Notes under the pieces: model-generated
The model's input: only the letters and a program-made list of their open reading frames with translations
The model's database searches: none
What the model was told of the DNA's origin: nothing
In this document: positions 34,403 through 43,160 of the stretch, one piece after another
Position numbering within the stretch: position 1 is the stretch's first letter
Layout of the letters: each line of letters starts with the position of its first letter
Made by a program: the position numbers and the translations under genes
Assembly (NCBI RefSeq): GCF_947501415.1
Contig: NZ_CANMVL010000014.1
Coordinates: 1 to 64,000 of the forward strand
Length of the DNA: 64,000 nucleotides
Direction: 5' to 3'
Origin: an uncultured Halomonas sp.
GTDB taxonomy: Bacteria > Pseudomonadota > Gammaproteobacteria > Pseudomonadales > Halomonadaceae

Positions 34403-34707
34403 CCTGCGTCGCCGCCAGCCAGGAACCCTGGCATGGCGGCGCAGCCATTCCGGCCTTGTTGTTTCGGCATATCATATTGAATTTTAAGTAACTATTCGAC
34501 ACTTTCACGCCCACTCCCAGGCTCCGCAGCGAACCTTGAGGCCAGACCAGTATCGACAGCACCTCGCGGTGTCCGGGACCCCAGAGGTACAGGACTGGCA
34601 GCAACCCCCGTTTAGACTTATAAGTCAACTCTTGTTAGTATTCCGTCGTTCTAGTCGGCGCCACCCCCTCTCGGTGCCAAAATTCTCGCAACTAGAGCAC
34701 TCCCCTC
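34403..34707. other. Intergenic region before the BCCT gene
   Basis: Contains the hairpin at 34411-34440, and a perfect 12-bp palindrome GACTTATAAGTC at 34615-34626 about 80 bases before the BCCT start, which could be an operator. No gene was found. Confidence 0.4.
34411..34440 (+). terminator. Hairpin after the LldD-like relic
   Basis: GCCGCCAGCCAGG and CCTGGCATGGCGGC form a long GC-rich stem with a 2-4 base loop and one bulge, directly after the relic's stop codon. A weak T-rich stretch (TTGTTGTTT) follows about 15 bases later. Confidence 0.45.
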
Positions 34708-36297
34708 ATGCCTCCCAACACTGCCCCTGCATCCGCCGGGAACTCGGCGTTTTCGCGTCTGGGCGATCCCATCGTTCTGCTATTGACGGTCGGCTTTATC
34801 GTGGCCTTCGTCGGCCTCTCGCTCTACGACATCGACATGGTGGCCGACAGCATCAGCGCCGGCTTCGCCTGGACCGCCACGACGCTGGGTACCTACTTCC
34901 AGCTACTGCTGCTGCTGACCTTCATGATCGCGATCGGCGTGGCCATCTCCCCCGCCGCCAGCGCCCGGGTTGGCAACATGGACAGCCCGCAGATCAGCAC
35001 CTTCAAGTGGCTGTCGATGATCATGTGTACCCTGCTGGCCGGAGGTGGCGTCTTCTTCGCCGCCGGCGAGCCCATTTACCACTTCGTGGTGACACCACCG
35101 GCCTTCGATACCGAACCAGGCACCGCCGATGCCGTTGCCGGCGCCCTGGCCCAGTCGTTCATGCACTGGGGCTTTCTGGCCTGGGCCGTGCTGGGAACCC
35201 TAAGCGCCATCGTGCTGGCCCATGCCCACTACGTGAAGGGTCAGCCGCTGCAACCCCGCACCCTGCTCTATCCGGTCTTCGGCGAGCGGGTCATGCGCGG
35301 CGCTCTCGGCAGCATAATCGACGCCTGCTGCGTGATCGCAGTGGTCGCCGGCACCGTCGGCCCGATCGGCTTTCTTGCCACCCAGGTGAGCTTCGGCCTG
35401 CATGAGCTATTCGACTTCAGCGAAGGGTATGGCACCAAGCTCGGCATTCTGGTGGTGCTGGCGGGGGTCTACATCACCTCGGCCATGACCGGTGTGCACA
35501 AGGGCATCCAGATCCTGTCGCGCTTCAACGTCTTCCTGGCGCTGGCGATTGCCGTGGTGATTCTGGTCGCCGGTCCGACCCTGTATCTGATCAACGCCTT
35601 CAGCCAGGGCTTCGGGGAATACCTCTCATCATTCTTCACCATGGCCACCATGAGCGCCGAAACCGCGCCGGCGTGGTGGATGCAGTGGTGGACGGTATTC
35701 TTCTTCGCCTGGTTTATCGGCTACGCACCGCTGATGGCGATCTTCGTGGCCCGCATCTCCCGCGGTCGCACCATTCGCGAGATGATCCTCGCCGTGGCGG
35801 TGATGGCACCGGTCGCCACCACCATCTGGTTTACCCTGCTCGGCGGTTCCGGCATCCACTATCAGCTGATCGGGGCGATCGATCTCACCGAGGCGCTGAA
35901 CAACTTCCAGTTCGATGTCGCCACCCTGACCGTGGCCCAGGCCCTGCCGGGCGGCTCCCTGATGGCGCTGGCCATCCTGCTGCTGACCAGCATCTTCGTG
36001 GCGACCACCGGCGACTCCATGAGTTATGCCATTGCGGTCGTATGCGCCGGCCACGATGCGCCTAGCTCCCTGGTGCGCGCCTTCTGGGGTCTCGCCATGG
36101 CGGTGATGGCCGGTATCCTGCTCTACATGGGGGCCGGCCAGATCGGCGCACTCCAGCAATTTATCGTGATCACCGCGATACCCGTCTCGCTGGTACTGCT
36201 GCCCTCACTATGGGCCGGCCCCAAGGCGGCCTATGCCATGGCCCGTGAGCAGGGCGTCATCACCCCAAATGTGGCGACCGTTACCCATCACGGCTGA
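34708..36297 (+). CDS. BCCT-family (betaine/carnitine/choline) transporter
   Basis: 529 residues, 12 predicted helices. The BCCT signature is clear: WWTVFFFAWFIGYAPLMAIF followed by VARISRGRTIRE. The substrate-helix segment GGGVFFAAGEPIYHFV differs from the GMGIGLVFWGVAEP of betaine carriers, so this is a divergent member whose substrate may not be betaine. The N- and C-termini are short, without the long osmosensing extension of BetP. The ribosome site is weak. A strong terminator follows at 36326-36355. Confidence 0.9.
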   Translation: MPPNTAPASAGNSAFSRLGDPIVLLLTVGFIVAFVGLSLYDIDMVADSISAGFAWTATTLGTYFQLLLLLTFMIAIGVAISPAASARVGNMDSPQISTFKWLSMIMCTLLAGGGVFFAAGEPIYHFVVTPPAFDTEPGTADAVAGALAQSFMHWGFLAWAVLGTLSAIVLAHAHYVKGQPLQPRTLLYPVFGERVMRGALGSIIDACCVIAVVAGTVGPIGFLATQVSFGLHELFDFSEGYGTKLGILVVLAGVYITSAMTGVHKGIQILSRFNVFLALAIAVVILVAGPTLYLINAFSQGFGEYLSSFFTMATMSAETAPAWWMQWWTVFFFAWFIGYAPLMAIFVARISRGRTIREMILAVAVMAPVATTIWFTLLGGSGIHYQLIGAIDLTEALNNFQFDVATLTVAQALPGGSLMALAILLLTSIFVATTGDSMSYAIAVVCAGHDAPSSLVRAFWGLAMAVMAGILLYMGAGQIGALQQFIVITAIPVSLVLLPSLWAGPKAAYAMAREQGVITPNVATVTHHG

Positions 36298-36325
36298 GCC
36301 ACGGTGAAGCTTGCGTGAAACGGTA

Positions 36326-36355
36326 AAAGGAGGCACCCAGGCGGGTGCCTCCTTT
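36326..36355 (+). terminator. Rho-independent terminator of the BCCT gene
   Basis: AAAGGAGGCACCC and GGGTGCCTCCTTT form a 13-bp stem around a 4-base loop, followed by CTTTC. It lies about 30 bases after the BCCT stop. Its T-rich tail is the target site where the MITE-like element at 36361 inserted. Confidence 0.85.
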
Positions 36356-36360
36356 CTTTC

Positions 36361-36634
36361 GGTTCATCGCAAGCTGGCGTGAATCCGTTTGGCAGTGAGT
36401 ATTGGGAGGCCGGGTTCATTGTGGGAAGCCGGGGTTCATGGTGGGAGGCCGGCTCGGCCGGGCGAATGGAGGCCAGAGGCCTCCCGGTAATGGCACAATA
36501 CTGAGCAACACCACCAAGGCGCCTATCGGCGCCTTCGCCCGGGAAACCCGGCCTCCCACAGGGTGGCGCCATCGCCCAGTGTGTAGAGAAACATCCCTCC
36601 CACCTACAGGTTTCACGCTGATCTGCGATGAACC
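36361..36634. mobile_element. MITE-like element, copy 1 (274 bp)
   Basis: The ends are inverted repeats: GGTTCATCGCA at 36361 and its complement TGCGATGAACC ending at 36634, extending imperfectly to about 27 bases. It is flanked by an exact 8-bp duplication, TTTCTTTC (36353-36360 and 36635-36642). The interior has no reading frame and is rich in GGGAGGCCGG/CCGGCCTCCC pairings that could fold. A second copy lies at 59059-59310. It probably depends on a transposase encoded elsewhere. Confidence 0.85.
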
Positions 36635-36711
36635 TTTCTTTCATGGTGTGCCTGGGGCATCGTGAGTTGCAGATCGTTTCGGTGTCATCTTGACGCACAG
36701 GAGTCATCATC

Positions 36712-37422
36712 ATGAAGCTACTGCCTGCCCTGGTACTCGCCGTCGCCACCATCGTGGCGGCCTCATTGATTGGCGAGGGGCTTACCGATCTGCGGACCGG
36801 CGACCGCTACGTCACCGTCAAGGGACTCGCCGAGCGTGAGGTCGAGGCGGACCTCGCCCTCTGGCCGCTGCACTTCGTGGCCTCGGGCACGACCCTGCAG
36901 CAAGCTCGCGAAGAGGCCCGCGTCAGCCGCGAGGCCATTTTCGCCTTTATCGAGCGTCACGATATCGATGCTCAGCAGGTGGAGCTTCAGCGTCTCAATG
37001 TCAACGACACCGCCGCCAACCCCTATCGCAGCGGCGATACCGAGCCACGCTTCATCATCAATCAGACCCTGATGGTGCGCAGCACGGAGATTGAGCGCAT
37101 TCGTGACACGGCCCAGGCAGTGGGCGAGTTGCTCGACGCCGGGGTGGTCCTCTCATCGGACTACGGCCCCAGCGGTCCGATCTATCTGTTCAATCGCCTC
37201 AACGAGATCAAGCCAACCATGATCGCCGAAGCCACCGCTGCCGCCCGGGAGTCCGCAGAGCAATTTGCCCGGGATGCCAATGCCGACATTGGCACCCTGC
37301 GTCGCGCCAATCAGGGGGTATTCGAGATTCGTGCCCGTGACCAGGCGGCAGGAATTCCCGAGGAGCAGCAGCCGATCAAGACCGTCAGGGTGGTCACCAC
37401 CATCGAGTATTATCTCGACTAG
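36712..37422 (+). CDS. SIMPL/DUF541-domain protein
   Basis: 236 residues. An N-terminal hydrophobic segment (LLPALVLAVATIVAASLIGE) acts as signal peptide or anchor. The rest is the SIMPL (DUF541) fold: TVKGLAEREVEADLALWPLH, FVASG, a long helix, and the final VRVVTTIEYYL. SIMPL proteins are periplasmic or surface proteins of uncertain function, implicated in oxidative stress in some bacteria. It is convergent with the glutamate-synthase-like gene, only 7 bases apart. Confidence 0.88.
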   Translation: MKLLPALVLAVATIVAASLIGEGLTDLRTGDRYVTVKGLAEREVEADLALWPLHFVASGTTLQQAREEARVSREAIFAFIERHDIDAQQVELQRLNVNDTAANPYRSGDTEPRFIINQTLMVRSTEIERIRDTAQAVGELLDAGVVLSSDYGPSGPIYLFNRLNEIKPTMIAEATAAARESAEQFARDANADIGTLRRANQGVFEIRARDQAAGIPEEQQPIKTVRVVTTIEYYLD

Positions 37423-37429
37423 GGCTTCA

Positions 37430-38992
37430 CTAGAGATCCATGACACCGGCATAGCGCACACCACTGAGCAGAGCCATCTCACGTTTCCAGGTCGCCAAGT
37501 CCCGAGGCCCGAAGCCGGCCAGGCTGTCGTGACCACAGGCCCGCGCCATTACCTGCATCAGCTCCATCGAGGCGCGCAGGAAGCGTTCGAGCTGAGCGGC
37601 AGACTTGTCGACATCGAGACGCTGTCGCAGATCGTTTCGCTGGGTGGCGATGCCCGCCGGGCAGTTGTTGGTATGGCAGATACGCGCCGCCACACAGCCG
37701 ATGGACTGCATCGCGCTGTTGGCGATGGCGACCCCGTCGGCTCCCAACGCCAGCGCCTTGACGAAGTCGATGGGCAGGCGCAGGCCGCCGGTAACGATCA
37801 GGGTCACGCGACCGCTCACTCCCTCATCATCGAGGTAACGGCGGGCACGCGCCAGGGCCGGAATGGTGGGCACACTGATATGGTCACGGAACATCAAGGG
37901 CGCCGCCCCGGTACCACCACCGCGGCCGTCGAGAATCAGATAGTCGGCACCGGCGTCGAGGGCAAACTGGATATCGTGCTCGATATGGTTGGCACTGAGC
38001 TTGAAGCCGATCGGAATACCACCGGTGATTTCGCGCACGCGATCGGCAAATCGGCGAAAGTCATCGACCGTGTGCAGATCCTCGAAGGTGGCCGGCGACA
38101 CGGCGGGCTCGCCCTCCTTCAAGCCGCGGATCTCGGCGATCCGCGCCGACACCTTGCCGGCGGGTAGATGGCCACCGGTACCTGTCTTCGCCGCCTGGCC
38201 GCCCTTGAAGTGAAACGCCTGGACCCTCTCGAGCAGGCGTTCCTCGAAGCCGAATCGAGCACTGGCCAATTCATAGAAATAACGGGAATTCTCGGCCTGC
38301 TCCTCGGGCAACATGCCACCCTCGCCGGAGCAGATGCCGGTGCCGGCGCGTTCGGCGCCTCGTGCCATGGCGATCTTGGCCTCCTCGGAGAGCGCCCCGA
38401 AGCTCATGTCGGAGACCAGCAGCGGCATGTCGAGAGTCAGCGGCTTTTTTGCCGCGGGGCCGACCACCAGTCGGGTATCGACTCGGGCATCATCGAGCAG
38501 CGGCTGGGTCGCCAGCTGCGCCACCATCAGCTGCAGGTCGTCCCATTGGGGCAGAGTATGACGCGGCACGCCCATGGCATCGATGGGGCCATGGGGACCC
38601 ACCCCATCGAGCCCCTCCCGCGCGAGGCGATGAATCAGCGCTACCGTGGGCTCCTCCTCGGTGGCCTTGGCCCTGGGCATCCGGTCATTATCTTCTTCAC
38701 TGGCTTCGCTCACCTTATCGGGATCCGGTGCCTCCTGGCCCACCTGTTCCCTGCTGAACTGCTGGTGAGTGCTGTCGCAGTAGGGAGCATCGCCGGTCTG
38801 CTTGCAGCGGCATAGATACGCCTCACCGTCCTTCTCGGCGGTAAACACCAGCGGTGTGAAACCGGTGCCCTGATGCGAACCATCACAGAAGGGCTGATCG
38901 CCGGAACGACCACAGCGGCAGAAGACGTACTCCTTGCCCTTCTCCAGCATGACCTTCTTCGGCTTGTTGTCGGCGATGATCGGTTGGCGCAT
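37430..38992 (-). CDS. FMN glutamate-synthase-like enzyme with two CDGSH iron-sulfur domains
   Basis: 520 residues from ATG 38992 behind GGAGG. Two CDGSH motifs occupy the N-terminus: CRCGRSGDQPFCDGSH and CRCKQTGDAPYCDSTH, each binding a [2Fe-2S] cluster with three Cys and one His. From about residue 130 follows the glutamate-synthase central/FMN domain (PLLVSDMSFGALSEEAKIAM, GGQAAKTGTGGHLPAGKVS, LDGRGGGTGAAP) with the ARICHTNNCPAGIATQ cluster-like cysteines. The amidotransferase domain is absent, so ammonia or another amine donor, or a different flavin reaction, is implied. Redox delivery by the CDGSH clusters is inference. Confidence 0.88.
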   Translation of the reverse strand: MRQPIIADNKPKKVMLEKGKEYVFCRCGRSGDQPFCDGSHQGTGFTPLVFTAEKDGEAYLCRCKQTGDAPYCDSTHQQFSREQVGQEAPDPDKVSEASEEDNDRMPRAKATEEEPTVALIHRLAREGLDGVGPHGPIDAMGVPRHTLPQWDDLQLMVAQLATQPLLDDARVDTRLVVGPAAKKPLTLDMPLLVSDMSFGALSEEAKIAMARGAERAGTGICSGEGGMLPEEQAENSRYFYELASARFGFEERLLERVQAFHFKGGQAAKTGTGGHLPAGKVSARIAEIRGLKEGEPAVSPATFEDLHTVDDFRRFADRVREITGGIPIGFKLSANHIEHDIQFALDAGADYLILDGRGGGTGAAPLMFRDHISVPTIPALARARRYLDDEGVSGRVTLIVTGGLRLPIDFVKALALGADGVAIANSAMQSIGCVAARICHTNNCPAGIATQRNDLRQRLDVDKSAAQLERFLRASMELMQVMARACGHDSLAGFGPRDLATWKREMALLSGVRYAGVMDL

Positions 38993-39114
38993 GGGATCCT
39001 CCAGTTGGCCAAGGGCACTGCCCGTAGTCTGGGACAGTTCCCGCATGGCGGCCAGGTTCCACGCTCCTCCCCATTTCGCTAATATGATCTTGTCCCTGAC
39101 CACGAGCCGCAACC

Positions 39115-40020
39115 ATGCAAGCCACCCTCGAGCAGCGCGCGCTGAAGCTCTCCATCGTCATGACCCTGGTGGTCTCGGGCCTGGGCGTCACCATCGGTCT
39201 GCTGGCCGGTTCCCAGTCGATCCTCTTCGATGGCGTCTTCTCCACCATCGATGCCGCCATGTCGGGGCTGGCACTGCTGGTGGCAAGGCTAGCCGTGCGC
39301 GATGCCAGCCAGCGCTTCCAGCACGGTTACTGGCATGTGGAGCCACTGGTGGCCGCCCTCAACGGCAGCATCCTGATGCTGCTGTGCTTCTACGCCTTCC
39401 TGACCGCACTACTCGACCTGCGCGAGGGAGGTCGCGAACTGGCCTTCGATCTGGCCATCGCCTATGCCGTGGTGGTGGCCATCGCCTGCTTTGTGATGAC
39501 CGCCTATCAACGACGGATCAATCGCACGGCAGACTCCGAGTTCGTGCACATCGACATGCAGGGCTGGCTGATGGCCGCGCTTATCACCAGTGCGCTGTTG
39601 GTGGCGTTCATCATTGCGCGGCTGCTGCAGGGAACGGCCTGGGCTCATCTCACTCCCTATGTGGATTCGGTGCTGCTGATGCTGCTGACCGCCGGCTTCA
39701 TGCCGATCCCCATCGGCATCGTGCGCCGTGCGGTCAAGGAGATCTTCCTGATTGCGCCAAGCGCACTGGACGCGGAGGTCCATGCCGCCATGACCCCGGT
39801 GATGACACGCGAGGGGCTACTCACCTACTACAGCCATGTGGCCAAGGCGGGGCGTGGCCACTACATCGAGATCCATATCGTCACCACGCCCGACTTCGCC
39901 GCCGAGCGTGGCGTGGCACTGATGGACGAGATTCGCGAGCAGATCGCCGAGCGCCTCAGCCCGCCACCGGAGCGGCGCTGGTTTACCGTGGCCTTTACCG
40001 CCGATGAGCGCTGGGCCTAG
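39115..40020 (+). CDS. Cation diffusion facilitator (CDF) transporter
   Basis: 301 residues with about six helices. TM2 SILFDGVFSTIDAAMSGLAL has the CDF Asp spacing, and the N-terminus LKLSIVMTLVVSGLGVTIGL and QHGYWHVEPLVAALNGSILM (H-G-x-W pattern before TM3) are typical. The C-terminal cytoplasmic domain is short. CDF proteins export Zn2+, Fe2+, Mn2+ or Cd2+ by proton antiport; the metal here is not evident. It is transcribed divergently from the CDGSH-enzyme gene. Confidence 0.87.
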   Translation: MQATLEQRALKLSIVMTLVVSGLGVTIGLLAGSQSILFDGVFSTIDAAMSGLALLVARLAVRDASQRFQHGYWHVEPLVAALNGSILMLLCFYAFLTALLDLREGGRELAFDLAIAYAVVVAIACFVMTAYQRRINRTADSEFVHIDMQGWLMAALITSALLVAFIIARLLQGTAWAHLTPYVDSVLLMLLTAGFMPIPIGIVRRAVKEIFLIAPSALDAEVHAAMTPVMTREGLLTYYSHVAKAGRGHYIEIHIVTTPDFAAERGVALMDEIREQIAERLSPPPERRWFTVAFTADERWA

Positions 40021-40047
40021 GCGCGGACGACTAAGCCCTTATCGGGC

Positions 40048-40290
40048 CTATCGTCTTGATGAACGGCCCGAACTGTCCCAGATACCCTCGCGCTGCACCG
40101 CTCGGCCCTCCGCTTCGAGCTTGAGCAGGTGAGCCAGTGCCGAGCGTGTTGCCAATCCCTGCTTCGCTTCCGGCACATCGTCATAGGCATGGCGTGTCAA
40201 CGCCTCCAGGCTTGCCGGACCGTGGCGCGACAGCGCCAGGCGAACCTTGTGCTCGCGAGCCAGCCAATGGGCTCGCTCAGGGTGACTCAT
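40048..40290 (-). CDS. Small winged-helix-like protein
   Basis: 80 residues. LAREHKVRLALSRHGPASLE, ALTRHAYDDVPE and ALAHLLKLEAEGRAVQREG resemble the C-terminal winged-helix domain of metallo-beta-lactamase-fold hydrolases (the DDVPE.....LAHL.KLE..G pattern), but the catalytic domain is absent. It may be a stand-alone DNA- or protein-binding domain, or the tail of a lost enzyme. Confidence 0.55.
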   Translation of the reverse strand: MSHPERAHWLAREHKVRLALSRHGPASLEALTRHAYDDVPEAKQGLATRSALAHLLKLEAEGRAVQREGIWDSSGRSSRR

Positions 40291-40353
40291 GTCGACCAGA
40301 CTCTCCTTCTGGCTAAGGAGTATTATCGGTGTGGGGCGTATCGGTGTGAGGAT

Positions 40354-42129
40354 TCATGACGAGCCAGAGTGCCCCTCACCCGCCTGGCTCGAGTCGAATG
40401 ATGCCTCGCCGCCCTCGGCAATGGTCACATCGCGGCGGCTGACGGCCACCACCTCCCGGGGCCACCACTCGGGGTGCTCGTCGCGAATGAAGGCCAGCAG
40501 CTTCTCGCGCAGCCGAGCCTCGGCGACCCACCCTCCCATGGGCTCTCGCGTCATCATGTAGCAACGCACCTCGATCGTTGCCTCGTTCTGGGCCGTCGCG
40601 TAGCAGCACAGCTTGTCCGGCTCGATCACGTCGGGCTCCTGCTCGGCCAGCTCCTGAAAGCGTTGCCGCAGGCACTCGATATCGGCACTGATGTGCAGGG
40701 TAAGCGCCAGCTGGCGATAGAGACGTGCATCCTTGGCGGAGAGGTTATAGAAGGGCTGAGAGACGAAGTGCTTGACCGGCACGATCAGACGCCGCTCGTC
40801 CCAGCCCCGTAGACGAATAAAGGTATAGAAGATGCCCTCGACATAGCACCACTGCCCCTCGAACACCACCAGATCCCCCATCCGGATCGGCTTGGCCAGC
40901 GACAGCTGGAAGGAGGAGAGGATATTGCCCAGCACGGCCTGGCCGGCGATGCCCACCAGCACCGTCAGGACACTGGCCGAGGCAAGCAGCGACAGACCGA
41001 GGGTACCGAACAGGTTGATCTCCGCCAGGATATAGACCGTCACGGCGATGACCGTGATCAGGATGATGCCGCGCCTGAGGGCATAGAGGGAAGTCAGCAG
41101 CTTGCGTTCATCTCGGTGGCGGGTGTCATCGATCTCGCCCACCAGGCGCTGGGTCATCCTCTGCAGGAAGGCGTCGACCAGGCGCAGGGCGGCGAGTCCC
41201 ATGCCCCAGGCCATGATCACGATAAGCAGGATACGGAAGCCGGCGGTCGCCACACCGGAGAAGGAGACCACGGTGCCCAGCAGCACCTGGGCCATCAGCG
41301 ACATGGCGATAAAGGTCACCGGTACCGGTACTCGGGCAACGAAACGCTTCGCCAGGCTACCGGCCGGTAACCAGCCCGCCATGGCCGAGGTGAGGCGGTA
41401 CACGGCCCACCCCAGCAGGCCGATCAGCGTCAGAAAGAGCGGAATCGCCAGCCACTCCCATAACCGCAGCATGCCCAGCGAACGCTGGAACGGCTCGGGA
41501 ATATGCCGCTCTAGCCATGAGGGCCCGTAGGCCTTATAGAGGACGGGGATAAACGCCAGGGTGTCGGGGGTGATCAACCACACTGGCTCCTGATCGCCGG
41601 CTTGATAGCGGGCGATGCGAATCGCGTGGGACTCGCCATCGGCCTCCAGCGAGGTCAGCAGAAGGTTGCGGCGTGCCTGGCCGGCCAGGGGGTGCTTGCC
41701 GGACATGTCCTCGACCATGGCATCGCGTCGACTGGAGAGGTCCGAGGGTTGCAGCCAGTCGCCCCGCTGCAGCACCGAGGCAAGCTGGCGGGCCAGTTCA
41801 CTGCCCCGGGTGGCCTGCTCCTGGGCCGGCAACTCGGTGAGATTGAGCAGATGCGCCGCCGCCTCGAAATCCCCCTTGCCACTCAGGGTAAGAAAGCTGC
41901 GCAGCGCCTCGCGGGGTGTCTGGCGCCGCACCTTCTCGGGCGGCTCGCCGAGACCGCTGTTGAGCGTCTCGAGGGTGAACCAGGGCCCATCCTCATGCTG
42001 AGAGGACTGGACCGGTACCGGGCCCGCCAGCAGCAGTGCCAGCGACATCAATACCCAAAAAAGCACCGGCATCGGTGCCGGCAATACCCGGCGCCATGGG
42101 GGCAAGCAGCGCGAGAAAGTGCGCGTCAT
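40354..42129 (-). CDS. MscS-family mechanosensitive channel with periplasmic domain
   Basis: 591 residues. A signal-like N-terminus (PVLFWVLMSLALLLAGPVPV) is followed by a periplasmic helical region of about 150 residues and then five hydrophobic helices. The pore-lining TM3 equivalent is SVLTVLVGIAGQAVLGNILS, followed by the beta-domain (GDLVVFEGQWCYVEGIFYTF). The C-terminal alpha/beta domain ends with an acidic low-complexity tail. Such channels release solutes on hypo-osmotic shock, fitting a salt-adapted host. Confidence 0.85.
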   Translation of the reverse strand: MTRTFSRCLPPWRRVLPAPMPVLFWVLMSLALLLAGPVPVQSSQHEDGPWFTLETLNSGLGEPPEKVRRQTPREALRSFLTLSGKGDFEAAAHLLNLTELPAQEQATRGSELARQLASVLQRGDWLQPSDLSSRRDAMVEDMSGKHPLAGQARRNLLLTSLEADGESHAIRIARYQAGDQEPVWLITPDTLAFIPVLYKAYGPSWLERHIPEPFQRSLGMLRLWEWLAIPLFLTLIGLLGWAVYRLTSAMAGWLPAGSLAKRFVARVPVPVTFIAMSLMAQVLLGTVVSFSGVATAGFRILLIVIMAWGMGLAALRLVDAFLQRMTQRLVGEIDDTRHRDERKLLTSLYALRRGIILITVIAVTVYILAEINLFGTLGLSLLASASVLTVLVGIAGQAVLGNILSSFQLSLAKPIRMGDLVVFEGQWCYVEGIFYTFIRLRGWDERRLIVPVKHFVSQPFYNLSAKDARLYRQLALTLHISADIECLRQRFQELAEQEPDVIEPDKLCCYATAQNEATIEVRCYMMTREPMGGWVAEARLREKLLAFIRDEHPEWWPREVVAVSRRDVTIAEGGEASFDSSQAGEGHSGSS

Positions 42130-42236
42130 GTCGGTCCCTCCCTACCGTCGTGAGCCTCCACGGCCCGGCCATCCACGGCCAGGCTATTGTCAGTACACCC
42201 GATGCACTACGTACCGTCTACCCTTCCGCGGTCGAT

Positions 42237-43160
42237 TCAATCCTGATGCGCCGCCCCCGTTCGGGCGCGGCAGGGGCCGAACAGGCAGGCGGCAAGCAGG
42301 ATCAAACCTGCCAGGCTGGCGATCATGCCGGCGGCACTGAGCGACGTATCGAAGCCCAACCAGCGCGGCGCCTCACCGGCCAGCAGATAGCCCCCTACCG
42401 CAGCCAACAGGGCGAAGACCTGACTCCAGACGATCTGCACGCCAAGGCGGTTGGTCATCAGCCGCGCGGCGGCGGCCGGACAGATGAACATGGCGATCAC
42501 GATGATCGAGCCCACCGCCTCGAACGCAGCGATGGCGGCCACCGCCACCAGGGTCACCAGCATCAGGTCGACCAGCGCCGGACGGGTGCGCATGCTGGCG
42601 GCGAAGTCGGGGTCGAAACTGGCCAGCACCAGCGGTCGGCGCATCACTACCACGAAGATCACCACCACCAGGCCGACCCAGGCGGCCCGGCCCAGCTGGG
42701 GGGGAAGATCGGCCAGCGCCTGCGGATCGAACAGCGCGGCAAGGCTAACCCCATCGAACCAGATCAGGCTCTCCAGGTTACCGTAGAGGGCATGCTCGAC
42801 GTCCAGGTGTACCCCAGCGGCGCCATGCCACTCCAGCAGCAGCACGCCGACGGCAAACAGGCTGGTGAAGACCACGCCCATGGCGGCCGTCCCCTCCACT
42901 CGCCCCAGGCGGCGAATCAGCTCGATCAGTGCCACCGTCACCAGGGCAGCCACCCCGGCGCCCAGCATCATGGCCAGCGAGGCCAGGGTGCCGGTAATCA
43001 GGAAACTGACCACGATCCCGGGCAGTGCCACATGGCTGATGGCATCGCCGATCAGGCTCTGCCGGCGCAGCACCAGAAAGTTGCCGAGCAGCGCACAGGT
43101 CATCGAGATGATGATCGCGATTGTCAGCGGCACCAGGCTGAACATCATGAACTCATTCAT
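42237..43160 (-). CDS. Mn/Zn-type ABC transporter permease (second permease)
   Basis: 307 residues, eight or nine helices, family ABC-3 (ZnuB/MntB/TroD-like): LLGNFLVLRRQSLIGDAISH and VALPGIVVSFLITG near the N-terminus are the signature of the family. It starts by overlapping the preceding permease gene by 4 bases (ATGA) with GGAGGTG upstream. It is the last gene of the operon binding protein-ATPase-permease-permease, so it should form the membrane channel together with its neighbour. Confidence 0.9.
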   Translation of the reverse strand: MNEFMMFSLVPLTIAIIISMTCALLGNFLVLRRQSLIGDAISHVALPGIVVSFLITGTLASLAMMLGAGVAALVTVALIELIRRLGRVEGTAAMGVVFTSLFAVGVLLLEWHGAAGVHLDVEHALYGNLESLIWFDGVSLAALFDPQALADLPPQLGRAAWVGLVVVIFVVVMRRPLVLASFDPDFAASMRTRPALVDLMLVTLVAVAAIAAFEAVGSIIVIAMFICPAAAARLMTNRLGVQIVWSQVFALLAAVGGYLLAGEAPRWLGFDTSLSAAGMIASLAGLILLAACLFGPCRARTGAAHQD

